In this document: positions 17,901 through 26,210 of the stretch, in pieces
How the letters are laid out: every line of letters begins with the position of its first letter
Position numbering within the stretch: the stretch's first letter is position 1
Notes under the pieces: generated by a model
What the model saw: the letters and a program-made list of their open reading frames with translations, nothing else
What the model was told of the DNA's origin: nothing
The model's database searches: none
NCBI RefSeq assembly: GCF_016755875.1
Contig: NZ_BNED01000005.1
Location: 4,974,001-5,038,000, forward strand
Origin: Streptomyces spororaveus
GTDB taxonomy: Bacteria > Actinomycetota > Actinomycetes > Streptomycetales > Streptomycetaceae
Direction of reading: 5' to 3'
Length of the DNA stretch: 64,000 nt
Position numbers and translations under genes: made by a program

Positions 17901-19510
17901 GCGTCGTACTCGAACGTGATCCAGGCGCCGCCCCGGTCGTCGAGCTGGCTGAGGAGGCCCTCGTCCGTGAAGTGGCGGACGTGTCCGGACTCGGGGTCGG
18001 TGACCGTGTAGCCGCCGTCCGCATCGAGGACGAGCGGCCACCGCTGACCGTGGCCGGGGAGTACGGGGACTCCGGGCTCGGGGTGCGGGTAGGCGAGCAG
18101 GCTGCCGTCCTCGCGGACGAGGATCACGCCTTCCTCGTCGATCTCCAGACGCTGGTCGACCGTGGACGCCCAGCTCGGGCCGAACCAGCGGCCCGCGCGG
18201 TACGAGGACTCGAAGGTGCGGGTGAAGACGAGCGGCAGCGCGCCGGGGAGGACCAGGTCGGTCTGCGGGAGGATCATCCGGCCCGTCGCCACGTCGACCG
18301 GGTCGCCGTCGCACTTCAGGCCCGCCTTGCGGCGGGCGGCGGCCTCGGCTTCGGCCTTCGCGGCCGTCCGCGCCGCTTCCTTGCTCGCCGTCTTCTCGGC
18401 GAATCGCAGCCCGGTCCGGAGGGTGGGCAGGCCCTTGGTGCCGATGAGATCGGGGAGGATGCGGCCCTTGAATTCGCTGGGGTCCGCCATATAGCTGTCG
18501 ATCATCGGGCCGGGGATGCGCTCGGGGTGGGACGCGGTGGAGACGAGACCGGCCAGCGTCATGTTGAGGTTCTGCTGGAAGTCGGCCGGGTGCGTCAGGT
18601 TGAACACGTCGAAGGGGTTCACGCTGCGTGCGAAGTTCAGCGTTCCCGCCGTGCCCTTCGCCACGCCGCCCACGACGTGGGTGAGCTCGAACACCTCCGA
18701 GCCCGCGTAGTCGGTGATCTGGGCCATCAGCCGGTCCGTCGCCGGCATCTCAGCCGGGGCGTGCTCCATGGCCGCTTTGAGCGTGCGTTCAGCCGTCATG
18801 GCCGCCTCGTCGCGCTGCCTGCGGGCCTCTTCCAGGATCTCCTTGGCCCGCTTGAGGGCTGCTGCACCCGGATCGGCGCCCTCGACAGGGATCGGGCCGG
18901 GATCACGGCCGGCCTGCGCCGCCGCCTTGTAGGCGTCCTCCTTGGCAACGTGTGCGTCGTGGGCTTCCTTCGTCGCCTTCACCGCGGCCTTGTGCAGGTC
19001 GATGGCCGACTGGGCCTGCTTCTGAGCCCATTCCACCGTCTCCGCGTACCGGCTGAGCGCAGCGCATGCCGACTCGCATGCGTCGGAGGCGCGCAGCCAG
19101 TCGGTGGGATGCAGGGCGAACTTCGCGCGGAAGGCGTCGGCCGCCTGCCCCTTCCACTGGTCCGAGTCGAGGGCCTTCATGCCCTGGCCGACCCGCTCGA
19201 ACGCCGCCCGGAAGTCCGCCAGATGCTTGGCCGACTCCCGGAGCGCCGACGACTTGCCGTGGATCAGCTCGTTGGCCTGCTCGCTCTCGCCGAGCTGCTG
19301 TTCGGGTACCGAGGCGCCGAGCCGGGAGGCCAGTCCGTCGCCGAAGTCCTCGACCGTGTCCGCCCAGCCGTGCGCGCCCGCACGATCGAGGAGGCCGCCC
19401 ACCTCGTCGGTGGCCCTGTCGACGCCGTGGCCGATGACCTTCTTGGCTGAATCGACCTTCTCGTCGATCGCGTCGAGACCCTTGTCGACCAGCCTGCCCC
19501 AGTCCGTCAT
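14945..19510 (-). CDS. Rhs-repeat polymorphic toxin, T7SS-type N terminus, C-terminal toxin tip
   Basis: A 1521-aa protein. Residues about 1-250 form an alpha-helical WXG-like head (WKGQAADAFRAKFALHP), as in proteins exported by type VII secretion. A DUF6531 module follows (CDGDPVDVATGRMILPQTDL), then more than 20 YD/Rhs repeats (for example YDELGRITSWTDTNDRHFDY) and the core end PDPLGL at about 1394 and again SDPLGLTPCPELG at about 1410. The last 105 residues are the variable toxin: charged and helical, with FDHIQDLSQARSALDSV and LDRLNGFLHSIGHR. This tip resembles the type 28 polymorphic-toxin group in layout, but that is a weak call. GC falls to about 54% over the end of the gene. The start overlaps the upstream stop (ATGA). 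Confidence 0.93.
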   Translation of the reverse strand: MTDWGRLVDKGLDAIDEKVDSAKKVIGHGVDRATDEVGGLLDRAGAHGWADTVEDFGDGLASRLGASVPEQQLGESEQANELIHGKSSALRESAKHLADFRAAFERVGQGMKALDSDQWKGQAADAFRAKFALHPTDWLRASDACESACAALSRYAETVEWAQKQAQSAIDLHKAAVKATKEAHDAHVAKEDAYKAAAQAGRDPGPIPVEGADPGAAALKRAKEILEEARRQRDEAAMTAERTLKAAMEHAPAEMPATDRLMAQITDYAGSEVFELTHVVGGVAKGTAGTLNFARSVNPFDVFNLTHPADFQQNLNMTLAGLVSTASHPERIPGPMIDSYMADPSEFKGRILPDLIGTKGLPTLRTGLRFAEKTASKEAARTAAKAEAEAAARRKAGLKCDGDPVDVATGRMILPQTDLVLPGALPLVFTRTFESSYRAGRWFGPSWASTVDQRLEIDEEGVILVREDGSLLAYPHPEPGVPVLPGHGQRWPLVLDADGGYTVTDPESGHVRHFTDEGLLSQLDDRGGAWITFEYDASGTPTALSHSGGYEVRLGSSEGRITGLALADGTEVLRYAYTDGHLTHVTNSSGRPLRFGYDELGRITSWTDTNDRHFDYVYDEQHRCTAQSGTNGHLDVRFAYEDGSTTYTDSHGHETRYLVDDRARITAEIDPTGATTRFTHDAYNRLLTRTDALGHTTRYVYDEQGRLTTVVRPDGREVRAAYDALGLPVTVIQPDGRVTRATYDERGNRTSATAAHGATNRFTYDARGHLASVTDVLGAVTTVRCDPAGLPMEITDPLGATTTYTRDPFGRPVTVTDALGHTTRLTWSVEGRLLRRETADGGTESWTYDGEGNCTSHTDPMGGLTLSEYGDFDLLTARTGPDGVRHSFTHDTELRLTSVTNPQGLTWTYAYDPAGRLACETDFDGRTLSYGYDAAGRLVSRTNAVGATTTYAHGALSQLLHKETADGITSYEYDDFDELARAVSPDGTTLTLQRDLYGRVVSETVDGRTLTRTYDVAGRRAGRTTPGGAFSEWTYDAAGRRSALSASGRTLTFERDATGRELTRTIGPDLALAHAYDPVGRLTDQHLVGQDGRTLQRRGYSYRADGALTAIDDALAGPRTFTLDPAARVTAVDASDWTERYAYDDAGNQTSASWPSRHPGAEAQGARDYEGTRITRAGSIRYEHDALGRVTLRQKTRLSRKPDTWAYAWDAEDRLVGVTTPDGTRWRYRYDALSRRTAKQRLAPTGEVVEEVLFTWDGTTLCEQTQGPVTLTWTHHGLHPLTQAESVLGTTDDRFFAIVTDLIGTPRELIDESGEIAWRARSTLWGSTTWTRDAVAYTPLRFPGQYFDPESGLHHNYFRTYDPETARYLTPDPLGLAPAPNPATYVHNPHTWSDPLGLTPCPELGLSEAAQRAIEKLENIKPDPIGEINSQPNHNHYDAARREAAGEVVARKKDGTPFDHIQDLSQARSALDSVRRTLEREISNPPDTLTERGLEVLINKRKETIRMLDRLNGFLHSIGHR

Positions 19511-20142
19511 CGGCCCGCACCGCCCGGCTGTGCCTCGGGTGCCGGGCCGACCGTGCCGTCGACCAGTGCGTCCGCCTCATCCCGCAGTCCGACCGCATCG
19601 ATGATCTGGTTGGACAGCAGGATGTCGGAACTGTTCAGGTCCCGGACCGCGCTCTTCCAGGCCTCGTTGCCGTTCTCCGAGGCGTGTGCGAAGGATTCCG
19701 GCTCGTAGTCCGCGTTCTTGATCTGGGTGATCGGGTTGTCGGAGAGGACCTCGCCCCAGTCCTTGGCGATGATGTCCTTCTCCTCGGCGTACGGGTTGCC
19801 GAGTGCCGCGTTCGCCACGACTTTGAAGCTGCCCTGGATGTACTGGTCCTGCTCGTACACCGCGCCGGCCGACAGCCCCACGTTCAGGGCGAACATGTTC
19901 CCCTGCTGCACCAGCGAGCGCACCCCCCAGCCCCAGCGCTCGCAGAACGTGCCCAGAGTGGACGCCAGGCTCTCGTGCCCGGTCTCCATCCCCGAGAGAG
20001 CCAGCTCGGTGAAGCCGCCGCCCATGCTCGCCGTGCCCACCGACCCGAGCTCCTTCAACTCGGCCAGGCTCGCCGTGATTCCCTGCGCGATCAGCGCCAA
20101 CGCCTGCTTCGAGACATCGAGATCCGACCCGTCCCCGCTCAT
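19507..20142 (-). CDS. Small helical partner protein of the Rhs toxin operon
   Basis: A 211-aa protein from the ATG at 20142, which overlaps the stop of the SseB-like gene by four bases; its own stop overlaps the toxin start by four bases. It is mostly helical and Gly/Ala-rich, without signal peptide or clear membrane span. The N-terminal 100 residues (DVSKQALALIAQGITASLAE, then ERWGWGVRSLVQQGNMFALN) have a WXG-like WGW turn, which would suit an ESX-type partner or chaperone. The family is not recognised. Tight coupling on both sides says it is made together with the toxin and probably helps its folding or export. Confidence 0.82.
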   Translation of the reverse strand: MSGDGSDLDVSKQALALIAQGITASLAELKELGSVGTASMGGGFTELALSGMETGHESLASTLGTFCERWGWGVRSLVQQGNMFALNVGLSAGAVYEQDQYIQGSFKVVANAALGNPYAEEKDIIAKDWGEVLSDNPITQIKNADYEPESFAHASENGNEAWKSAVRDLNSSDILLSNQIIDAVGLRDEADALVDGTVGPAPEAQPGGAGR

Positions 20143-20714
20143 GCGGCCATCCCCCCGTCGAGTGCCGCGGCATCCGGCACGATCCCTCGAACCGGCGGGA
20201 ACGCCAGCCCGTCCGGCCCCGCGGCGTTCCACGCGACCCCGCACGGAAAGTCCAGCGCCGGCACCAGCTCGTCGAGCAGGCGCGCACCGACCACGCGCCG
20301 GTACGCCCACTCCCGGTCGCCCTCGCCGCGCGCCTCGGCGAACCGGGCCAGCGCCTCCTCGTCCGAGAACGCGCAGATCCAGTCCAGCCCCCCGAGTTCG
20401 GCCGTCCACAGGCCGTCTCGTACGTCCAGCGGCACCAGAACCACCTGGCTGCGGAATTCCGCCAGCCGCTCCAGTACCGCCTCTCGTGCTTCGACCGCCG
20501 GATCGGCTACCGCCGGATCGGCTACCGCCGGATCGGCTACCGCCGGATCGGCTACCGCCGGATCGGCTACCGCCGGATCGGCTACCGCCGGATCGGCTAC
20601 CGCCGGATCGGCTACCGCCGGATCGGCTACCGCCGGATCGGCTACCGCCGGTCCGTCGGCTGCCTGGACGGCAGCGGCCCGCAGGCGGCTCCACTCCTCG
20701 TCGAACCCCCCCAC
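20139..20714 (-). CDS. SseB-like protein with ten Val-Ala-Asp-Pro-Ala repeats
   Basis: A 191-aa protein, first gene of the toxin operon. Residues about 1-20 are a helix (MGGFDEEWSRLRAAAVQAAD). A run of ten VADPA pentapeptides follows, encoded by ten perfect 15-bp repeats. From about 77 on it looks like an SseB N-terminal domain: SQVVLVPLDVRDGLWTAELG, then ICAFSDEEALARFAEA, then GVAWNAAGPDGLAFPPV. SseB-type domains are common next to type VII secretion and toxin genes in streptomycetes; their role is unclear. The repeat probably acts as a flexible linker. Confidence 0.82.
   Translation of the reverse strand: MGGFDEEWSRLRAAAVQAADGPAVADPAVADPAVADPAVADPAVADPAVADPAVADPAVADPAVADPAVADPAVEAREAVLERLAEFRSQVVLVPLDVRDGLWTAELGGLDWICAFSDEEALARFAEARGEGDREWAYRRVVGARLLDELVPALDFPCGVAWNAAGPDGLAFPPVRGIVPDAAALDGGMAA
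20499..20648. repeat. Tandem repeat, ten perfect copies of a 15-bp unit
   Basis: Unit GGATCGGCTACCGCC on the plus strand, ten identical copies (150 bp), lying in frame in the SseB-like gene. The unit is a multiple of three, so copy-number change would alter linker length without a frameshift. It lacks spacers and so is not CRISPR. Perfect identity suggests recent expansion. Confidence 0.95.
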
Positions 20715-21053
20715 CCCAGCCCCCGTACACCTTGATCGAACTCACTTTTGCACGGCTTGGCATGTCGGCGAAATTTACTGTTCGGTAGCGCGCACATTTC
20801 GCCAGGCGCGTCGAATCCCTGGTCGGCGATGTGGGTGCCGGAGGCAAGAGTGCTGGTGGTTGAGGGGTGCTCCATTGGCCTCACGGGGCCGATGGCGAGG
20901 TCGTTCGTTGCATGAGTAACTAAATCTCCCGCTCTCCTTAAGTGGCGTCGCCCCGGCTGCGTCGCGTCGACGGCCGATGCTCCTCGGGGGATGATCGGAG
21001 AGGACCACACCCTCGTGGTGGAGATCCACGGCACGAGGCGAGGACGTGAGGGC
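20715..21053. promoter_or_regulatory. Divergent intergenic region between toxin operon and lipid kinase
   Basis: This 339-bp stretch has no convincing gene. It is less GC-rich than its surroundings and holds an inverted repeat, GGCGAAAT (20767-20774) and ATTTCGCC (20796-20803), about 55 bp upstream of the toxin operon start. That is a good place for an operator. Promoters for both directions are expected here, but I cannot assign -10 and -35 boxes with confidence. Confidence 0.5.
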
Positions 21054-22388
21054 ATGGCACTCCCGCATACTTCCGGCGCGTCCCGGCGGGCTCGGCCTTG
21101 GGCCCTGCTGGCCGTGGTCTGTGCGGTGTTCGCGGCGCTCACCCTGGTCGCCGAGGGGATCGTCGGGGGGCTGCTCGTCCTCGTCGTCGGGGTGGCCGGG
21201 GCGGCGCTCACGGCCATGGGGACCTGGTGGGTGGTGTCCCATCGCGGGGTCGTACGGCTGGTCGGCACCCTGCTGGTGGTCGGCGCGCCGGTGGCCATCC
21301 TGCTCATCTACGCCCAGGCGGACCTGTGGCCCACGGCGCTGGTCGCCATCGCGCTCTGGGCGGCCGCCGTGGCCTGCGCGCGTACCGCGCTGCGCGCCGC
21401 GCGGCGGCCCGACGGCATGCGGGCCGTCGCACGGGCCGCGCCCCGGCACCCGGTGCTGATCATGAATCCGAAGTCCGGCGGCGGGAAGGTCGGCCGGTTC
21501 GGCCTCGTCGAGAAGAGCGAGGCCCTCGGCGCCCGGGTGGTGCTGCTGGACCCGGAGGTCGTGACGGACGTCGCCGCTCTCGCCCGGCAGGCGGTGGCCG
21601 AGGGCGCGGACCTGCTCGGGGTGGCCGGCGGCGACGGGACCCAGGCCCGCGTGGCCGAGGTGGCGGCCGAGTACGACCTGCCGTTCCTCGTGATCTCCGC
21701 GGGCACCCGGAACCATTTCGCGATGGACCTCGGGCTGGACCGCGAGGACCCCGCCCGCTGCCTGGACGCACTGGCCGACGGGGAGGAGCTCAGGGTCGAC
21801 CTGGGGGTCGTGGGCGGCCACGCCTTCGTCAACACCGCCTCCTTCGGCGTCTACGCGGAGATCGTGCAGCGGCCGGAGTACCGGGACGCCAAGGCGGACT
21901 CGGCCCTGGCCGCACTGCCGGACCTCCTGCTCGGCTACGCCGGCACCACTCTCGACGCGGCCACCGACGGGACGCGGCTGGAGGCCCAGCAGGCGCTGCT
22001 GGTCAGCAACAACCCGTACTCGTCCCCCGAACCGATGGGGGCCCGCAGGTCCCGGCTCGACCTCGGCGTGCTCGGAGTCGTCGGGATCCGGGTGAACAAC
22101 GCCGCCCAGGCGGCCGACGTGGCCCTGCGCGGAGCGAGGGCGGCGGGCCTGCACCTGCTCACCTCCCGCGAGGTCGTCATCGGATCGGCCGCGGAGCGCG
22201 TCGCCGTCGCCGTGGACGGCGAGGCGCTCACCATGCCCACACCCGTGATCTGCTCCATCCGCCCCGGAGCACTGCGCGTACGGGTCCCCAGGCTCCGCCC
22301 GGGGGCCCCGGAGGCCGCCCCGCCCATGCAGTGGAGCGAGGTCCTCGCTCTGGCCCTGAACCGGCCGGGGGCCGGCGCGGCCGGTTGA
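21054..22388 (+). CDS. Diacylglycerol-kinase-family lipid kinase with N-terminal membrane domain
   Basis: A 444-aa protein. The first 120 residues contain three or four hydrophobic segments (LLAVVCAVFAALTLV, GGLLVLVVGVAGAALTAM, LVGTLLVVGAPVAILLIY, LVAIALWAAAVACA). The DAGK catalytic domain starts at PVLIMNPKSGGGKVGRFG, has the ATP-binding GGDGTQ, and continues with ISAGTRNHFAMDLGLDR. The C-terminal beta-sandwich contains RVAVAVDGEAL. It probably phosphorylates a lipid such as diacylglycerol at the membrane. The ATG at 21054 has GAGG/AGGAC before it; an ATG at 20991 would have its ribosome site touching the start codon. Confidence 0.92.
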   Translation: MALPHTSGASRRARPWALLAVVCAVFAALTLVAEGIVGGLLVLVVGVAGAALTAMGTWWVVSHRGVVRLVGTLLVVGAPVAILLIYAQADLWPTALVAIALWAAAVACARTALRAARRPDGMRAVARAAPRHPVLIMNPKSGGGKVGRFGLVEKSEALGARVVLLDPEVVTDVAALARQAVAEGADLLGVAGGDGTQARVAEVAAEYDLPFLVISAGTRNHFAMDLGLDREDPARCLDALADGEELRVDLGVVGGHAFVNTASFGVYAEIVQRPEYRDAKADSALAALPDLLLGYAGTTLDAATDGTRLEAQQALLVSNNPYSSPEPMGARRSRLDLGVLGVVGIRVNNAAQAADVALRGARAAGLHLLTSREVVIGSAAERVAVAVDGEALTMPTPVICSIRPGALRVRVPRLRPGAPEAAPPMQWSEVLALALNRPGAGAAG

Positions 22389-22463
22389 AGCCCGGGATGC
22401 CCGACCTCCGGTGCGGCGTCACAATGAGCCTTACCCGGTGTTCGTAGCGGATTGGAGACATCC

Positions 22464-22706
22464 GTGAAGGACCTCAAGTTTGAGCAGAAGAGTTCCCTTT
22501 CCCGCCTCGAGGCCGCCGATCAGCTCGCCGCCCTCGCCGAGGCGCTGCGCCACGGCGGCAACGCCGAACTGGAACTCGGCCCCGGGAAGATGAGTCTGCG
22601 CGTCCCCGATGAGCTCCGTACCGAGATCGAGGTCGAGATCGGTGACGGGGAGATCGAGATGGAGATCGAACTCAAGTGGCCCACCACGCAGGCCAAGGTC
22701 GCGTGA
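22464..22706 (+). CDS. Amphi-Trp domain protein
   Basis: An 80-aa protein of the amphi-Trp family, named for an amphipathic strand with a conserved Trp near the end (EMEIELKWPTTQAK). The opening KFEQKSSLSRLEAADQLAAL is typical. Function is unknown in the family. The GTG at 22464 is chosen because GGAG precedes it by six bases; the TTG at 22452 has nothing. It overlaps the next gene by four bases (GTGA), so the two form an operon. Confidence 0.88.
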   Translation: MKDLKFEQKSSLSRLEAADQLAALAEALRHGGNAELELGPGKMSLRVPDELRTEIEVEIGDGEIEMEIELKWPTTQAKVA

Positions 22707-23239
22707 CAGCGCCCTCGGACGGCCCGGAGCCGGCCCCGGAGCCGGCCCCGGAGCGGGCCCCGGAGCGGGAGCCCGGGCGCGGGGACTACAGCGGCGCCGT
22801 CTACGGTTCCCTGCTCGCCGCCTCCGTGGTGGTCGGCGCCGGGACGCTCGGCAACTTCCCGCGGCTGGAACTCGTCGCGCTGCTGCTGGGTACCGGTGTG
22901 GTGTTCTGGGCCGCGCACGTCTTCGCCAGCCTCTTCGGGGTGCGCATGGCGCACCACCTGAGCTGGGGCGTGGTGCGCAGTACGGCCAGGGAGGAGCGCC
23001 CGATCATCAAGGCGGCGGTCCCACCGGCCGTCGCCGCGCTGGTCGCCCCGCTGTTCGGCCTGGGGCACCAGGGCATCGTGTGGCTGGCGCTCGTGGTCGC
23101 CCTGGTCGGCCAGGTCGGCTGGGCCACCGTGGCCGCCGCCCGCGCCGGGGCCTCGCGCCGGATGATGATGCTGGCCGGCGCGATCAACCTCTTCCTCGGG
23201 GTGCTCATCGTGCTGCTCAAGGTCGCCCTGCAGCACTGA
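22703..23239 (+). CDS. Membrane protein of unknown function
   Basis: A 178-aa protein whose GTG overlaps the amphi-Trp stop. A short Pro/Glu-rich arm (PEPAPEPAPERAPERE) precedes about five hydrophobic segments, including GSLLAASVVVGAGTLG, LVALLLGTGVVFWAAHVFAS, AAVPPAVAALVAPLFGLG and INLFLGVLIVLLKVALQ. No catalytic or transport motif is visible. Coupling with the amphi-Trp gene suggests a shared role, but neither function is known. Confidence 0.82.
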   Translation: MTAPSDGPEPAPEPAPERAPEREPGRGDYSGAVYGSLLAASVVVGAGTLGNFPRLELVALLLGTGVVFWAAHVFASLFGVRMAHHLSWGVVRSTAREERPIIKAAVPPAVAALVAPLFGLGHQGIVWLALVVALVGQVGWATVAAARAGASRRMMMLAGAINLFLGVLIVLLKVALQH

Positions 23240-23289
23240 GGGCGGTGGCGTCGGCGGCGCTACCGCTACCGCTACCGCCACCGGCCACG

Positions 23290-24531
23290 TCACCGGAGCC
23301 GCTTGTCCTCGTATTCCTCCAGTGCCGCGCCCAGCCGGCCGACGCCCTCGGTGATCTCGGCCGGGGTGTGCGTCGTGAAGGAGAGGCGCAGCGTCCGGGG
23401 GTCCGGGGCGGTGGCGTAGAAGGGGGCGCCCGGGACGAAGGCGACGCCGTGGGCCACGGCCGTCCTCAGGAGGTCCGCCGCGTCGTGGTCCTCCGGCAGG
23501 CGGGCCCAGGTGAACATGCCGCCCGCGGGCAGGTTCCACTCGCAGTCCGCCTCCAGGGTCCGGCTCAGGGCACTCTGCAGGGCGTCGCGCCGCTCGCGGT
23601 AGGCGGTACGGACCGCGGCTATGTGCGCGTCGAGGTCCACCGCCGCGAGGTAGTGCGCCGCGGCCAGCTGGTCCACCGTCGAGGTGTGGAGGTCCGCCGC
23701 CTGCTTCGCGACCACCGCCGCACGCCGCAGCGCCGCGGGGGCCCGGAGCCAGCCCAGCCGGAGGCCGGGAGCCATGACCTTCGAGAAGCTGCCGAGCAGG
23801 GCCGTACGGTCCTCCGCGCCCGGGTGCGCGGCGAGCCACGGGACGTCGGAGCCCTCGTAGCGGAGCTCCCCGTACGGGTCGTCCTCCACCAGCCACAGCC
23901 CGAGCCGCGCCGCCGTGTCCGCGACCGCCGCCCGGCGGGCGGCCGGGAGGGTGCGGCCCGTCGGGTTCTGGAAGGTGGGAACGGTGTACAGCAGCTTCGG
24001 CCGCTCGCGCGCGACGACGTCCGCCAGCGCGTCCGGCAGGATGCCCTCCGCGTCGCAGGGCACGGCCACCACCCGCGCTCCCGCCAGCCGGAAGCACTGG
24101 AGGGCGGCGAGGTAGGTGGGGTTCTCGACCAGCACCACGTCACCCGGTTCGACCAGGGTGGCGGTGATGAGGGTGAGGGCCTGCTGCGAGCCCGAGGTGA
24201 TGACTACGTCGTCCGGGCCGGTCGGCAGCCCGCGCGCGCTCGCCCGGGCGGCGACGGCCTCGCGGAGTTCCGGTGCGCCCTCGGTGGTCGAGTACTGGAG
24301 CGCGCGCCGCGCGGACACCGAGAAGGCGGCCTCGTACGCGGTCCGCAGGCCCTCGGTGTCGAAGAGCTCGGGCGCCGGCAGGCCGCCGGCGAGGGAGATG
24401 ATCCCGGGGCGTTCGGTCAGCGCGAGGATCTCGCGTACGGGGGAGCCCTCCACGGAGGTGGCGCGGGCGGCGAACGCGGGCGGCGGTGCGACGGCGGCGG
24501 GGGTGGAGGTGGTGGTTGCGGCGGCGGGCAC
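23290..24531 (-). CDS. PLP-dependent aminotransferase (fold type I, 2-aminoadipate/MocR-like class)
   Basis: A 413-aa class I/II aminotransferase. The opening segment REILALTERPGIISLAGGLP is typical of the LysN/2-aminoadipate group, without the GntR DNA-binding domain of MocR proteins. Other marks: YSTTEGAPELREAVAARASA, VVITSGSQQALTLIT, NPTYLAALQCFRLAGARVV, EDDPYGELRY, and the PLP lysine in LGSFSKVMAPGLRLGW. The amino-acid substrate cannot be told. GGAG precedes the GTG start at 24531. It is divergent from the gene at 24694. Confidence 0.93.
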   Translation of the reverse strand: MPAAATTTSTPAAVAPPPAFAARATSVEGSPVREILALTERPGIISLAGGLPAPELFDTEGLRTAYEAAFSVSARRALQYSTTEGAPELREAVAARASARGLPTGPDDVVITSGSQQALTLITATLVEPGDVVLVENPTYLAALQCFRLAGARVVAVPCDAEGILPDALADVVARERPKLLYTVPTFQNPTGRTLPAARRAAVADTAARLGLWLVEDDPYGELRYEGSDVPWLAAHPGAEDRTALLGSFSKVMAPGLRLGWLRAPAALRRAAVVAKQAADLHTSTVDQLAAAHYLAAVDLDAHIAAVRTAYRERRDALQSALSRTLEADCEWNLPAGGMFTWARLPEDHDAADLLRTAVAHGVAFVPGAPFYATAPDPRTLRLSFTTHTPAEITEGVGRLGAALEEYEDKRLR

Positions 24532-24693
24532 GGGCAGCTCCTTCAGGAGGCGGGTGCGCGCATCGTAGCGAGGGAAGTTGTAGACGGCACGTATATATCA
24601 GGGGGTGGACCGGTGGACCGGTGGCCCGGCCGCCGGCGCTCCCCGGCCCCCCGACCCCTCCCCATCTGATGCCGCATCAGCTAGACCGTTCCC

Positions 24694-25551
24694 ATGACGA
24701 CAGGAGAGCAGGACCCGCAGCAGGACACCCGCGTCGAGGACTACGCCGAGCTCGCGGCCGTCGGCCCCTACGGAGTCCGCCCCGGCCATGCGCTGATCAC
24801 CATGGTGGAACCGCACCCGGGCCACGAGTACGCGTACAACCGCTGGTACGAGGACGACCACTACTACGCCGGCGCCATGGCCATGCCCTGGATGTACGCG
24901 GGCCGCCGCTGGGTGGCCACCCGCGAGCTGCAGGAGCTGCGCTACCCCGAGAAGTCGGCCGTCGCCCAGCCCGTCACCGCGGGCTGCTACATATCGACGT
25001 ACTGGGTCACCCAGGGGCGCTACGACGAGCACATGAAGTGGACCGTCGGCATCAACAAGCGTCTGAACCGCGACGGCCGGGTCTACCAGGACCGCACCCA
25101 CGTCTTCACGTCCTTCCAGGACCACGCCGCCACCGTCTACCGCGACGGCGCCGCCGGCCCGCGGGACTTCCATGCCCTGGACCACCCGTACGAGGGCCTC
25201 GTCGTCCAGGTCGTCGACGCCGACGGGCCCGAGCAGCGGGCCGAGTTGCTGGAGTGGCTGCGCTCGCGCGCCCTGCCGAAGCGGCTGCACGGCGGCCCGG
25301 CCGCGATGGTGACGGTCTTCCGCCCCACTCCGCTGCCCGGTGACCGGATGACGTACGTCAAGCAGGTGGAGGGGGTGGACACCCGCCTCACGCTGCTGTG
25401 GTTCCTCCAGGACGACCCCCGGACCTGCTGGGACCGTTTCCAGGGGCTGGACACGGAGGTCGCGGAGGCGGGACTGGGGCGGGTGGAACTGGTGGCGCCG
25501 TTCATCCCGACGGTGCCGGGGACCGACCGTTACGTCGATCAGCTGCGCTGA
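24694..25551 (+). CDS. Unrecognised protein, possible dimeric alpha/beta-barrel type
   Basis: A 285-aa soluble protein with many Tyr, Trp and His residues, for example HEYAYNRWYEDDHYYAGAMA and GCYISTYWVTQGRYDEHMKW. The opening HALITMVEPHPGHEYAYNRW and a later similar segment (LVVQVVDADGPEQRAELLEW) look like two ferredoxin-like halves of the kind found in EthD/dabB barrel proteins, but this is only an impression of the pattern. It seems to be a single-gene unit with a hairpin after it. No function is proposed. Confidence 0.75.
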   Translation: MTTGEQDPQQDTRVEDYAELAAVGPYGVRPGHALITMVEPHPGHEYAYNRWYEDDHYYAGAMAMPWMYAGRRWVATRELQELRYPEKSAVAQPVTAGCYISTYWVTQGRYDEHMKWTVGINKRLNRDGRVYQDRTHVFTSFQDHAATVYRDGAAGPRDFHALDHPYEGLVVQVVDADGPEQRAELLEWLRSRALPKRLHGGPAAMVTVFRPTPLPGDRMTYVKQVEGVDTRLTLLWFLQDDPRTCWDRFQGLDTEVAEAGLGRVELVAPFIPTVPGTDRYVDQLR

Positions 25552-25579
25552 GGGAGCCTTCGGCGCCCCGGGCATGGCC

Positions 25580-25620
25580 GAGCCCCCTCGGCCAAGACGG
25601 CGGGTCGGTCGAGAGGGCTC
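25580..25620. terminator. Probable bidirectional terminator
   Basis: GAGCCCCCTC (25580-25589) pairs with GAGAGGGCTC (25611-25620) with one mismatch and a 21-base loop. It lies between the convergent genes ending at 25551 and 25781. There is no T run. The stretch after it (25621-25780) holds degenerate GGGTGACGC-like repeats and no gene. Confidence 0.45.
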
Positions 25621-25780
25621 CAGTCAGTGACACGGGTGACGCGGGTGACGCAGGTGATGCTGGTTCTGCGGGTGCCGCCCGCTGTGCGGGTGATGCGGCA
25701 GCCGGTCCCGCCGGTGCTGGTGCCGGACGCGGAGACCGAACGGTAGGGACGGCGAGGACGGTCGGGACGCGCCGTGACGT

Positions 25781-25990
25781 TCAGGCGAGGCGTCCCAGCC
25801 GGCCCTCGGTGACGTCGGCGACGAACGAGGTCCAGGAGTCGGGGGCGAAGGTGAGGGACGGTCCGTCCTGCACCTTCGAGTCGCGGACGGCGATGGCCTC
25901 CATGACAGGGGACTTGACCTCGACGCAGGCGCCGTTGGCGGAGTAGGAGGACTTGATCCAGTTGGCCGTGGCGCCCTGGCGAATAGCCAT
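25781..25990 (-). CDS. DUF397 domain protein (second copy)
   Basis: A 69-aa protein with the DUF397 core ANWIKSSYSANGACVEVKSP, then IAVRDSKVQDGPSLTF and SWTSFVADV. The ATG at 25990 is preceded by GGAGAG. It lies 220 bp downstream of an XRE-DUF5753 regulator on the same strand. Unlike the pair at 3.2-4.3 kb the genes do not overlap, and no AbaA-type ATPase is beside them. Confidence 0.92.
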   Translation of the reverse strand: MAIRQGATANWIKSSYSANGACVEVKSPVMEAIAVRDSKVQDGPSLTFAPDSWTSFVADVTEGRLGRLA

Positions 25991-26210
25991 GTTTCTCTCC
26001 GGTGAGCGAGTAGTTCCGGTGGTTCCGGTGTCCCGTCGGCCAATGTTCCGGCCGACGTGATCGACGCTACCGGCAGCTCCTGACGGGTGAAGGGGCCATT
26101 CACCCGACCGGGTGGCATATTCCATTCAAGCCTTCTGTGGCTGGGGAGTGACGGTGTACCGTACCGGCCCGCTCGCCGCGCACACGGTGGATATCGGTGG
26201 TATCCGGCCG

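Noticed and set aside
20499..20648. Ten regular repeats as a CRISPR array
   Set aside because: Units are 15 bp, directly adjacent, without spacers, and encode an in-frame pentapeptide.
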